The notes beneath the pieces were generated by a model that was given only the letters and a program-made list of their open reading frames with translations, did no database searches and was not told the origin of the DNA. The translations under genes were made by a program, and so were the position numbers. Shown here piece after piece: positions 1 through 7,649 of a stretch of DNA of 64,000 nucleotides; position 1 is the first letter of the stretch; every line of letters begins with the position of its first letter. The DNA is from Tsuneonella dongtanensis (GTDB lineage Bacteria; Pseudomonadota; Alphaproteobacteria; Sphingomonadales; Sphingomonadaceae). The stretch is taken from positions 558,001-622,000 of the forward strand of contig NZ_CP016591.1 of the NCBI RefSeq assembly GCF_001698205.1, in the 5' to 3' direction.

Positions 1-572
1 ATGTAGTCGCCGGCGGCCTCGATATGCTCGATCGAATCGATCTCGACGCGGAAGATCTGGCCGCGGTCCTTGATGTTGATGAGCTTCTCGTAGCGGTCGG
101 CGCTCTCGCTCGGCGCGGCGTCGTCGGCGGCAAATTCCTCGGCGGCGTCGGGCGCCACTTCGCTGAGCACGCTCTTGAGCTTTTCGGCCTCCTCGGCGCT
201 GCGCTTCTCCGCGAGGCGCTGGCGTACGCGCTCGACCGTATCCGCCAGCTTGTCCTCGTCCACCGGCTTCATCAGGTAGTTGACGGCGTTCGCTTCGAAT
301 GCGCGGATCGCATGTTCCTCGAAAGCGGTGACGAAGACGAACAGCGGGGGCTCGATCTCCATCACGCCCTTCACAACGCTGAACCCGTCGAACCCGGGCA
401 TCTGGATGTCGAGGAAGACGAGATCGGGCTTTTCGGTCTTGATCGCGCGGATCGCCTCGCGCCCGTTGGCGCAGGTGCCGATGATTTCGACGTCATCGAA
501 TTTCGCGAGGCGCAGCTGGAGGCCCTGGATGGCGAGTTTTTCGTCGTCGACGAGCAGGGTGCGGATAGTCAT
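1..572 (-). CDS. LytTR-family response regulator (3' end cut by window)
   Basis: DNA-binding response regulator, partner of the kinase encoded immediately upstream. The N-terminal receiver domain shows the acidic pair D9/D10, phospho-acceptor D55 in FLDIQMPG and the conserved lysine in MKPVD (about K102). After an Ala/Glu-rich linker the visible C-terminal part (INIKDRGQIFRVEIDSIEHI) matches the start of a LytTR DNA-binding domain, which in this family binds direct repeats. The gene starts at an ATG that overlaps the kinase stop as ATGA, so the two are translationally coupled. About the last 60 residues lie outside the window. Targets cannot be read from the sequence. Family call is firm; function is unknown. 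Confidence 0.93.
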   Translation of the reverse strand, partial: MTIRTLLVDDEKLAIQGLQLRLAKFDDVEIIGTCANGREAIRAIKTEKPDLVFLDIQMPGFDGFSVVKGVMEIEPPLFVFVTAFEEHAIRAFEANAVNYLMKPVDEDKLADTVERVRQRLAEKRSAEEAEKLKSVLSEVAPDAAEEFAADDAAPSESADRYEKLINIKDRGQIFRVEIDSIEHIEAAGDY

Positions 573-1774
573 GCGGCATTTCCAATCGATCGCGGCTCGG
601 GCCGCGGGGCAATAACGACATCGGCGGCAGGCGGTTTCGCCTGCGCAGGCGGGGCTTGCCGTTCGGCGGCTTCGTGCGGGATCTCGATGATCACGGTAAA
701 GCCGCCTTCGGGCGGGTTGCGGATTTCGAAGCGGTGGTCCTCACCGTAAGCTTGCTGGAGTCGGTCGCGGATGTTGGCGAGGCCGACGCCGGTCGACACC
801 GTCCTGCCCACTCCCGCGAGTGCGCTGGGAACGCTGGCCCTCGCCGCATTGTCGCGCAAGCCCGGGCCGGTGTCGGATACGGCGATGCGCAGCCGCCGTC
901 CGACGAGTTGCGCGGAAAGCGTGATGCATGCGCCCTCTTCCTGCGGGCTGACGGCATACTTGATCGCGTTCTCGACGAGCGGCTGGAGCAGCATCGAGGG
1001 CAGGCAGGCATTCGCCGCTTCGGGCTCCACATGAAACTCCGTTCGCAGCCTCTCCTCGAAGCGCATCCGTTCGATGCCGAGGTAGAGCTGCAGCGTTTCG
1101 ACTTCTTGCGCGACGGTGACCTTGCTCCCCGGCTCGCTGACCAATGTGTGGCGCAGGAAGGCGGACAGCCGAGTGAGCATCGCGTTCGCGGGCTCGGTCT
1201 GCTTGAGCAGGACAAGCGTGCTGATCGAATTGAGCGTATTGAACAGGAAGTGCGGGTTGAGCTGGTAGCGCAGCATCGCGAGCTGCGCGCTGGTCGCCTG
1301 TGCCTCCAGCCGTTCCAGCCGGTCGGCCTGTTCCTCGACCTGGAGAAAGAAGTTGATGGCGTAGTAGAGCGCCGACCAGGCGCCGAGCAGCGTGCCGTCG
1401 AGATACGCGAGCGCCAGCATCCGTTGCACGAATGTCGTCTCGCGGATGCCCGAGTAGTAGATGCCCTGCAGCCAGGCGTCGATCGCGGCGTAGACCGCCA
1501 CCGCGGTGGCCAGCACGAGCGCCGTCGTGCTCCAGGTCACGAAAGCACTCTTCTTGATGAGCTGGCCGTAGATCACGCTGAGCACGAGGCTGATCGCGAA
1601 GCCGGTGATGATCTGGACCAGCACCACCAGCAGCAGGTCCCACGGCTGCTGGTTGGCGATCGCGGAAGTCGAGCGCAGCACGAACACACCGCCCCAGCCC
1701 GCGAACTGCAGGTTCCAGAAGGCGGCGTTCTTGTTGTCGAAGAACGGCGCGGGACGGAAGGGCAGCATGGCCAT
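569..1774 (-). CDS. LytS/AlgZ-type sensor histidine kinase
   Basis: Membrane sensor kinase of the His_kinase (5TM-LYT-like/AlgZ) class, 401 aa. Four hydrophobic segments lie in residues 20-145 with no large periplasmic domain, followed by a short coiled coil (EEQADRLERLEAQ). The phospho-acceptor is H175 in the family motif LNPHFLFNTLNS. The ATP-binding domain has the N box at LVENAIKYAV (N269) and a G box in SDTGPGL. It ends in a Pro/Ala-rich tail. It is upstream of and coupled to the LytTR regulator. It probably phosphorylates that regulator; the signal is unknown. A second in-frame ATG two codons downstream of the chosen start is possible. Confidence 0.93.
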   Translation of the reverse strand: MAMLPFRPAPFFDNKNAAFWNLQFAGWGGVFVLRSTSAIANQQPWDLLLVVLVQIITGFAISLVLSVIYGQLIKKSAFVTWSTTALVLATAVAVYAAIDAWLQGIYYSGIRETTFVQRMLALAYLDGTLLGAWSALYYAINFFLQVEEQADRLERLEAQATSAQLAMLRYQLNPHFLFNTLNSISTLVLLKQTEPANAMLTRLSAFLRHTLVSEPGSKVTVAQEVETLQLYLGIERMRFEERLRTEFHVEPEAANACLPSMLLQPLVENAIKYAVSPQEEGACITLSAQLVGRRLRIAVSDTGPGLRDNAARASVPSALAGVGRTVSTGVGLANIRDRLQQAYGEDHRFEIRNPPEGGFTVIIEIPHEAAERQAPPAQAKPPAADVVIAPRPEPRSIGNAA

Positions 1775-1816
1775 GATCCGCCTCTAACCTAGTTTCTCGG
1801 GCCAGTCAGACAAGTT

Positions 1817-1846
1817 TTGGCATAGTCGCGCTTGATGCGGTATGAC
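1817..1846 (+). promoter_or_regulatory. possible sigma-70 promoter for the HD gene
   Basis: TTGGCA (1817-1822) and TATGAC (1841-1846) are 18 bases apart, with 5/6 and 4/6 matches to the -35 and -10 consensus. The predicted start would lie only a few bases before the AAGGAGAG ribosome site at 1853-1860. Weak, sequence-only call. Confidence 0.3.
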
Positions 1847-1866
1847 CTGCGGCAAGGAGAGACGAA

Positions 1867-2481
1867 ATGGACGTGACCGACGACACCCTGCACGGCATCC
1901 AGGAGCGTGCGAAGTTTCGCGAGATGAAGGAAGGCACCCAGGAAGACTGGGCGATCATCGGTTCCGAATACATGGCTTTCGCGCAAGGATTGCCCGATCG
2001 CGTGCTGACACATCTCAGGCTTCTCGACGGCGATTTCGGCGGCTTCCCGGTCGACCGGCTCGAGCATTCGCTGCAGACCGCCACCCGCGCGCACCGCGAC
2101 GGACGCGACGACCAGTACGTCGTCATGGCGCTCCTCCACGACATCGGCGACACGCTCGGTACCTACAACCATCCCGAGGTCGCCGCTTCGATCATCAAGC
2201 CGTTCGTGTCGGAGGAAGTGCACTGGATCTGCCAGAACCACGGGCATTTCCAGGGCTACTACTACTTCCACTACCTCGGCATGGATCGCGAATCGCGCGA
2301 ACAGTTTCGCGGATCGCCCTATTTCGATGCCTGCGCCGAGTTCTGCGAGAAGTACGACCAGGCCGCCTTCGATCCCGACTATGCGAGCGAACCGCTCGAG
2401 TTCTTCGAGCCGATCGTGCGCCGGGTGATGGCGCGGCCCATCAACTCGCTCTACGCGAAAGCGCAGGCGCAGGCGGCCTAG
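1867..2481 (+). CDS. HD-domain phosphohydrolase / PhnZ-like oxygenase fold protein
   Basis: 204-aa soluble protein of the HD superfamily (COG4341-like, the group that includes the mixed-valent di-iron oxygenase PhnZ). Metal ligands are recognisable: H67 in RLEHSLQTA, the HD pair H91-D92 in LLHDIGD, and further histidines at H102 and in the NHGHFQGYYYFHY segment. The extra histidine-rich segment is typical of the PhnZ/MIOX-like branch, so an oxygenase activity is as likely as phosphohydrolysis; the substrate is unknown. There are no phosphonate genes nearby. A strong AAGGAGAG site fixes the ATG. It converges on the M48 gene, overlapping by 4 bases. Confidence 0.85.
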   Translation: MDVTDDTLHGIQERAKFREMKEGTQEDWAIIGSEYMAFAQGLPDRVLTHLRLLDGDFGGFPVDRLEHSLQTATRAHRDGRDDQYVVMALLHDIGDTLGTYNHPEVAASIIKPFVSEEVHWICQNHGHFQGYYYFHYLGMDRESREQFRGSPYFDACAEFCEKYDQAAFDPDYASEPLEFFEPIVRRVMARPINSLYAKAQAQAA

Positions 2482-3452
2482 GAGCCCGTTTCCCGGCGGA
2501 AATGGCGGCGCCAGTCGGCCTGCCCGCCGGGCTGCACCAGCGATTGCATGCCCTCGATCTCGGCGGCGACACCCTCCGCGCGTTCGTCCCATCCGTCGTG
2601 GGTGCGGGCGCGGAAGATCCACCCGTCGTTGCCGGGGCCCCAACGCTCGAAGAAGCGGACGGCCGCCTGCGGATCGTAGCCCGCGTTGGCGAGCAGCCAC
2701 GGCATCATGCGGTCCGCTTCGCGCTCGGACGTACGGATGTTCTTCTGCTTCCGGCCCACCTTCCGCAGCCAGAGCTTGTGGGAGAGCAGGTTGTGCGCGA
2801 ACTCGTGCGCGATCGCGGCGGCGATCTCGTCCTCGCCGTATTCGAACCCGGCGAACTTGCGCCCGATCAGCACCCGCTTGCCGTCGGCGACGGCCCTGCC
2901 GCCGCTGTCGAGCAGCTCAAAGCGCGACGGGCACGCGGGTACGCCGGCAATGGTTTCTTCGCGCAATCGTCCCTCGGCACCCCGCCACGCGATGCGCACC
3001 TTGCCATTGGCGGCCAAGGCCGCATCGATGCCGTCGTGAAGTGCGGTCAGGCGCTGCCAGTCACCTGCCTTGACCGGTGGCAGATCGGCCATCGACCGAC
3101 CGTCGATCGCGAGAATCTCCGCATTCGCGTCAAGGCCCGCGCGTGCGGCCGGGCTTCCGGGGACCACTACCTGCACCGCGATGTCGCCCGCGATGCCGGC
3201 CGCGGCGCGCATCCGTGCAGGCTCGGTGTAGTTGGCCATGTCCTGTAGCAGCAATCCGATCGCCGGGCGTGCATCGCAATACGCCGCATTGCCGGTGGCG
3301 AGCCGCCAGCCGATCGACTGGAGTCGCAGGTCTTCGGCCTGAAGCCTCACGAGACCCGCCCGATCGGCCTGGGGACTTGCGACCGCCGGAGCCGACGCGA
3401 GAGCCAAGGCTGCGATTGCCCCGGCCATCGACCTCGCAGCCACGCGCGCCAT
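2478..3452 (-). CDS. exported PDZ-M48 metalloprotease
   Basis: 324-aa protein with an N-terminal signal peptide (hydrophobic stretch to about residue 26, ending APAVAS). Residues about 85-130 form a PDZ-like region (VVVPGSPAARAGLDANAEIL) and the catalytic zinc motif HEFAH is at 216-220, with a downstream glutamate in SEREADRM as third ligand. It is therefore a periplasmic or membrane-attached zinc peptidase of the M48 type with a substrate-binding PDZ domain. The start codon overlaps the stop of the DsbA-like gene by one base (TGATG), so both belong to one operon with the BepA-like gene further upstream. The substrate is unknown; envelope protein quality control is inferred from the neighbours. 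Confidence 0.87.
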   Translation of the reverse strand: MARVAARSMAGAIAALALASAPAVASPQADRAGLVRLQAEDLRLQSIGWRLATGNAAYCDARPAIGLLLQDMANYTEPARMRAAAGIAGDIAVQVVVPGSPAARAGLDANAEILAIDGRSMADLPPVKAGDWQRLTALHDGIDAALAANGKVRIAWRGAEGRLREETIAGVPACPSRFELLDSGGRAVADGKRVLIGRKFAGFEYGEDEIAAAIAHEFAHNLLSHKLWLRKVGRKQKNIRTSEREADRMMPWLLANAGYDPQAAVRFFERWGPGNDGWIFRARTHDGWDERAEGVAAEIEGMQSLVQPGGQADWRRHFRRETGS

Positions 3453-4162
3453 CAGGCGCCCTTGCGCGCGGCCTCAACCGCCTCGGCCAGCCGCTCGCGC
3501 CCGACGGCGCCCGCGAAGACCTTGTCGCCCGCGACCCAGCTGGGCGTGCCGTCAAAGCCGAGCCGGCGGGCCAGCGCGATGTTGTTCTGCAGTTCGAAAG
3601 TCGCCGCTTCGGATTGGGCAAAAGCACGTGCGGCATCCATGTCCAGTCCGGCAGCTTCGGCGGCGATGGCGATCGTCGCGTCGGTGGGCGTGCCGTGAGC
3701 GAACAACGCGTCGTGGAACACGGCGTACTTGCCCTGGCGTGCCGCGGCGAGCGCCATCCGCGCGGGCATCTCGCTGCCTTCGAAAATCGGCCATTCGCGC
3801 ATGACCACGCGCAAGTCGGGATTGGCCGCGACCAGCGCCTTCACGTCGGCGACCGACTGGCGGCAGAAGCTGCAGCCGTAGTCGGTGAATTCGACCAGTG
3901 TGACCGACCCTTGGGGGTTGCCGAGGACAGCGCCGGGAAACGGGCGGGTCACTTCGTCGGCAACATCGGCCAGGCGGTCCTTCGCCTCGTTGGCCTGGTA
4001 GGCTTCGGCCATCTCGGGCAGGATCTCGGGATGCGCGAGCAGCCAGGCGCGGGTCGCTTCGCCACCCAGCCCGGACAGCGCGAACGCCCACGCACCCAGG
4101 AAACCGAAGACGAGCGCGACGAGCGCGGTGGGGAGGAAGGAGAGCAGCCGGTTCATGTGCAA
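3452..4162 (-). CDS. DsbA-family thiol:disulfide oxidoreductase
   Basis: 236-aa thioredoxin-fold protein anchored or exported through an N-terminal hydrophobic segment (residues about 8-30). An N-terminal helical extension (residues 35-80) precedes the fold, as in ScsC/Com1-like proteins where it mediates oligomerisation. The redox motif is C97-S-F-C100, and the cis-proline loop is TPSW (about residue 208). The dipeptide SF between the cysteines differs from the common PH/GY pairs, so redox potential cannot be guessed. It lies between two M48 proteases in an operon with gaps of 3 bases and a one-base overlap, which suggests joint folding or degradation of periplasmic proteins. Confidence 0.9.
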   Translation of the reverse strand: MHMNRLLSFLPTALVALVFGFLGAWAFALSGLGGEATRAWLLAHPEILPEMAEAYQANEAKDRLADVADEVTRPFPGAVLGNPQGSVTLVEFTDYGCSFCRQSVADVKALVAANPDLRVVMREWPIFEGSEMPARMALAAARQGKYAVFHDALFAHGTPTDATIAIAAEAAGLDMDAARAFAQSEAATFELQNNIALARRLGFDGTPSWVAGDKVFAGAVGRERLAEAVEAARKGA

Positions 4163-4165
4163 GCG

Positions 4166-5518
4166 CTATCGACGCTTGCTCTGGCGTTCAAGCTCGGCGC
4201 GCGCCTGCAGTTCGATATCCTGCGCGCGAAGCCAGTCGGGGGAGCCCTTGGGCAGGCCGGCCACAGCCGCCTGCGCGCTGCGAAGGGCTTCGCCGTAGCG
4301 CCGGCTCATCGCCTGCTGCTCGGCGCTGGCGAGGCGCGCGCGCGGCATGTCGCCCTGCGCGGCATAGATCACGCCGAGCTGGTACCATGCGAAGGGATTG
4401 AAGCGATCACGCGCGACCGCCGCCCTCAGCACGGTCTCGGCCTCGGCATGGTTCGCCGTGTCCTCGGTCGCGATCAGCGCATGGCCGAACACGGCGGCGA
4501 TCAGCGGGGCATTGCCCGTGAGCGCGGTCGCCTTGCGCAAGGGCGCCAGCGCCTCTGCGGGGCGACCCGATTCGAGGAGCACCTGCCCCTCGAGCTCGAG
4601 GAAATAGGGATTGTCCGGCTCCGCCGCGATCAGCGCCCGGGTTTCGGCAAGCGACTTGTCGACCAGCGCGTCCTTGTGAAACGCATAGGCCCGGGCATAG
4701 CGCGCCGCGATGCCCGTATCGCTTTCCGGATAGTCGCGCAGGGTCTTCGCCGGTTCCTGGATGTAGCCGGCCAGCTTCGCCTTCGCGAGCTGGAAACGCT
4801 TTTCCAGCGCGGCATCCGGCGGCCGGGTCCATGCGGGATCGACCTGGTAGGTTTCGGTCAGCCGGGCAAGCCGGTCGCCCGACAACGGGTGGGTCGAAAC
4901 GAACGCGTCGTCGTCACTCGGGTTGTAGCCGTAACGGAACTCGAGGTTCTGCAGCTTCTTGAAGAAGGCGAGCGAGCCGCGTCCGGAGATTCCCGCCTTC
5001 GACAGGTACTCGGCGCCGGCCGCGTCGGCCGCGCTTTCCTGCATGCGGCTGAAGGACAGGTACTTGCCCAGAGCGGCGCGCTGGCCTGCCATGAGCACGC
5101 CCATGGCGGCGTCGCCCGATCCGGCTGCTGCGGCGGCCGCGGCCAGCACGAGCGACAACAGCGAGATACCGGTCGCCTCGCTTGCTCCCGCCGAATTGAT
5201 CACGTGCCCGCCGGTGATGTGCCCCAGTTCGTGCGCGATCACGCCCTGCACTTCTTCGGCGCTGTCGGCAGCGTCGATCAGGCCGGTGTGGATATAGATC
5301 GCCTGCCCGCCCGCGACGAACGCGTTGAGGCTCTGGTCGCCGACGAGGACGATCTCGACATTGCCCGGCTCAAGCCCGGCGGCGCTGATCAGCGGCGCGG
5401 CCATGTCGTCGAGCAGTGCCTCGGTCTCGGCATCGCGCAGGATGGACTGGGCCGCGGCCGGCTGCGCTACGAGCGACAGCGCCGCGAAAACGGCGAGGAT
5501 ACGGGTGAGCAGGCGCAT
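4166..5518 (-). CDS. BepA-like M48 metalloprotease with TPR repeats
   Basis: 450-aa periplasmic zinc protease of the BepA/YfgC type. A signal peptide ends near residue 23 (QPAAAQ). The zinc motif HELGH is at 96-100 with another histidine following (HITGGHV), and the downstream acidic ligand lies in SRMQESAADAAG. The C-terminal half (about 240-450) is built of TPR-like helical pairs. Known BepA proteins assist and degrade outer-membrane beta-barrel proteins such as LptD. First gene of a tight operon with the DsbA-like and PDZ-M48 genes. Assignment to family is firm; the specific client is inferred. Confidence 0.92.
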   Translation of the reverse strand: MRLLTRILAVFAALSLVAQPAAAQSILRDAETEALLDDMAAPLISAAGLEPGNVEIVLVGDQSLNAFVAGGQAIYIHTGLIDAADSAEEVQGVIAHELGHITGGHVINSAGASEATGISLLSLVLAAAAAAAGSGDAAMGVLMAGQRAALGKYLSFSRMQESAADAAGAEYLSKAGISGRGSLAFFKKLQNLEFRYGYNPSDDDAFVSTHPLSGDRLARLTETYQVDPAWTRPPDAALEKRFQLAKAKLAGYIQEPAKTLRDYPESDTGIAARYARAYAFHKDALVDKSLAETRALIAAEPDNPYFLELEGQVLLESGRPAEALAPLRKATALTGNAPLIAAVFGHALIATEDTANHAEAETVLRAAVARDRFNPFAWYQLGVIYAAQGDMPRARLASAEQQAMSRRYGEALRSAQAAVAGLPKGSPDWLRAQDIELQARAELERQSKRR

Positions 5519-5530
5519 GCGGCCCTGCGT

Positions 5531-6499
5531 CTAGCGGGTTTCGCGCTGAACCGGAACTGAAGGCGACTCTGCCGGTGACGCGGGCGCGGTCACCCGGCGG
5601 GCGAAGTCGATCAGCGGCTCGCGCACGATCCCGCCCTGCGCGAAGGGCTTGGACAGTGCCATGATGATTCCCGCATGGCCCATTCCCTCGTACTCGCGCT
5701 CCTCTACGCGACCGCCCCTGGCCTCGACCGCAGCGGCAAGGCGGCGGGCATTGCGCACCCGCACGACGGTGTCTGCCGTCCCGTGCATGAGCAGGAGTGG
5801 CGGCGCGTCACCGCGCGCGAAGGTGATGGGCTGGGTCGTCGCGGGGTCGTCGACATGGCCCAGGGCGTTGCGCGCCGAATCGCTGGTGAAGGGATAGAAG
5901 TCGGCTGGCCCGGCGAGGCTGATGGTCCCTCCGATCGCGCTTTCCGGCACGCCCGCAGCCGCCAGCCACCGCGGATCGAGCGTCATCATCAGCACGTTGT
6001 AGGCGCCGGCCGAATGGCCCGCGAGGACGATCCGGTCGGTGGCCACGCCGTTGCCTGCTGCTGCCTTGCGGGCCCAGGCTATGGCCGCCGCAGTATCCTG
6101 CAGCATGGCGGGATAGCGCCCGTCGGGCACGAGCCGGTAGCCGACGAGTGCGGTTGCGAAGCCCGCCTCGCCCAGCGTGCGCGCGACGAAGCGATAGTCT
6201 TCGGGCGCGCCCGAGTGCCAACCGCCTCCGTGGACGAAAACAACCAGCGGCTTGGCCTGGTCGGTGGATTCGCCCGCCGGCACCCAGAGTTCCGCTCGCT
6301 GGGCCGGGTCGGTCCCGTACTGCGCGCGCGCGGCCAGCGAGACTGCGGTCGAGCGCGGAAACCGCGCGTCGACCCATTCGAGCGTCGCTGCAGAGCCCTG
6401 CGCTTCCGCCCAGCGCCAGAGGCCGAAGGCCGCCAGCGCCAGCAACCCGAATGCGAATGCGACTCCCATGATCCACCTCTTCGCCCGCCGCCGGTTCAT
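5531..6499 (-). CDS. alpha/beta hydrolase (carboxylesterase/lipase-like)
   Basis: 322-aa hydrolase with a single N-terminal hydrophobic anchor (residues 9-28). The oxyanion motif HGGGW (90-94) is followed by the nucleophile elbow GHSAGAY (S163), an aspartate at D243 in HGTADTVV and a histidine at H275, giving a complete Ser-Asp-His triad of the BD-FAE/HSL-like esterase group. It probably cleaves small esters on the outer face of the inner membrane. Its start overlaps the App1-like gene stop as ATGA, so the two are cotranslated. The natural substrate is not evident. Confidence 0.9.
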   Translation of the reverse strand: MNRRRAKRWIMGVAFAFGLLALAAFGLWRWAEAQGSAATLEWVDARFPRSTAVSLAARAQYGTDPAQRAELWVPAGESTDQAKPLVVFVHGGGWHSGAPEDYRFVARTLGEAGFATALVGYRLVPDGRYPAMLQDTAAAIAWARKAAAGNGVATDRIVLAGHSAGAYNVLMMTLDPRWLAAAGVPESAIGGTISLAGPADFYPFTSDSARNALGHVDDPATTQPITFARGDAPPLLLMHGTADTVVRVRNARRLAAAVEARGGRVEEREYEGMGHAGIIMALSKPFAQGGIVREPLIDFARRVTAPASPAESPSVPVQRETR

Positions 6500-7590
6500 T
6501 CTGCTTTCCCCTCCTGGACGGTCTTGACGATCTGCGCGGTCTCGCCGCCGGTGGAGATGCCGATCGCGCGCAGGAACTCGCTACCGGTGGCGAAGTCGTT
6601 GCCCAGCCACAGCGGCACGCCGGCATCCTCGATCGCGGCCTTTCCGGCGTTCTCTTCGGGCGAGAAGGGGCCGACCGCGGTGCGGATGAAGACCGCGGCG
6701 ATCCGGCCCGGCCAGGCCTCTACCGTCGCGGCATAGGCCGGCAGGTCGCCCTGCGTATCGTCGCCGATGAGGGCGAAGTGCATGTCCGGATAGAATGCCA
6801 GCAACCGGTCGAGCGCGGCGCGCTTGTGTGCGCCGTGGCTCGACGAGCCGAAGGTCGCGCGATTGAGACCCCAATCGCGGAGCAGCAGCGGCCCCAGTGG
6901 CAGGTTGCGGCTCTGCTGGAACGCGACGAGGTAGGAAAAGAGGTTCCACGGCGAGGATGAAATGTAGAAGAACGGGCGATGGGTCGCCGCATAATGAGTG
7001 CCCGCGCCCCCCGGCTCGGCCAGGACCGCGCCGCCGCCGAGCGCGCCATAGAATACGTCGGCGCCGGGCACCGCGATACGCTCGTCGGGCAGTTCGGCGA
7101 GCACCCGCCGCCAGTTCTTCGCCACCGATCGCACCCCGCCGGTGATCCCCGTCTCGACGATCGTGTCGTCGATGTCCGAGATGACCGCCAGCCGGGTCGC
7201 ATCACCGGGGGCGAGAACATAGGCGTCGATGCATTGCGGGCCCTCGGGCGTCAGCCAGTGCAGGCAGGCGACCTCCCATTCCGGCGCGCTCGCGAATGGC
7301 CAGGCGGGATAGAGCGCGACGTCGAAATGGACGTAGCCTTCCTTGTCCGTCGTGGCGTGATGGTCGCGGGCGGCACCGTCAGGGTCCCTCAGTTCGAGCC
7401 GGACCGCGAGGCCTGCGACCTCGTGCGAGGCGAACTGGGAGAGCATCGTGCGCATCACGCGCGCGCGGCTGCCGGGGGCGAACCTGGTCTCGCTCGCGCG
7501 CAAAGCCCGTGCCGACAGCGTCAGGCGGGTCTCGCTACGATAGCCGAAGAACGGCTGGATGCGGATCGGCGCGCGGGCGAAGATGGCCAT
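6496..7590 (-). CDS. App1-like phosphatidate phosphatase domain protein (DUF2183)
   Basis: 364-aa protein of the App1/DUF2183 family, HAD-like phosphatases named after yeast phosphatidate phosphatase App1. The catalytic DxDxT signature is D139-I-D141-D-T143 in AVISDIDDTIVETG, followed by the family segments FFYISSSPWNLF and HKRAALDRLL, then FALIGDDTQGD. The N-terminal 130 residues form the beta-rich domain that usually precedes it. No signal peptide. It is upstream of and coupled to an esterase gene, so a joint role in lipid or lipid-like ester turnover is plausible but inferred. Confidence 0.9.
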   Translation of the reverse strand: MAIFARAPIRIQPFFGYRSETRLTLSARALRASETRFAPGSRARVMRTMLSQFASHEVAGLAVRLELRDPDGAARDHHATTDKEGYVHFDVALYPAWPFASAPEWEVACLHWLTPEGPQCIDAYVLAPGDATRLAVISDIDDTIVETGITGGVRSVAKNWRRVLAELPDERIAVPGADVFYGALGGGAVLAEPGGAGTHYAATHRPFFYISSSPWNLFSYLVAFQQSRNLPLGPLLLRDWGLNRATFGSSSHGAHKRAALDRLLAFYPDMHFALIGDDTQGDLPAYAATVEAWPGRIAAVFIRTAVGPFSPEENAGKAAIEDAGVPLWLGNDFATGSEFLRAIGISTGGETAQIVKTVQEGKAE

Positions 7591-7649
7591 CGCGCCTGCG
7601 CTAGCGAGCGCAAGCGCGCGGCGAAACCCTTAAGTGCTAACGGCTTGGC

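Noticed and set aside
3077-5560. Very long open frame on the + strand opposite the DsbA-like and BepA-like genes
   Set aside because: Arg/Gly/Ala-rich translation with no domain; it is the antisense shadow of two clear genes in a GC-rich genome.
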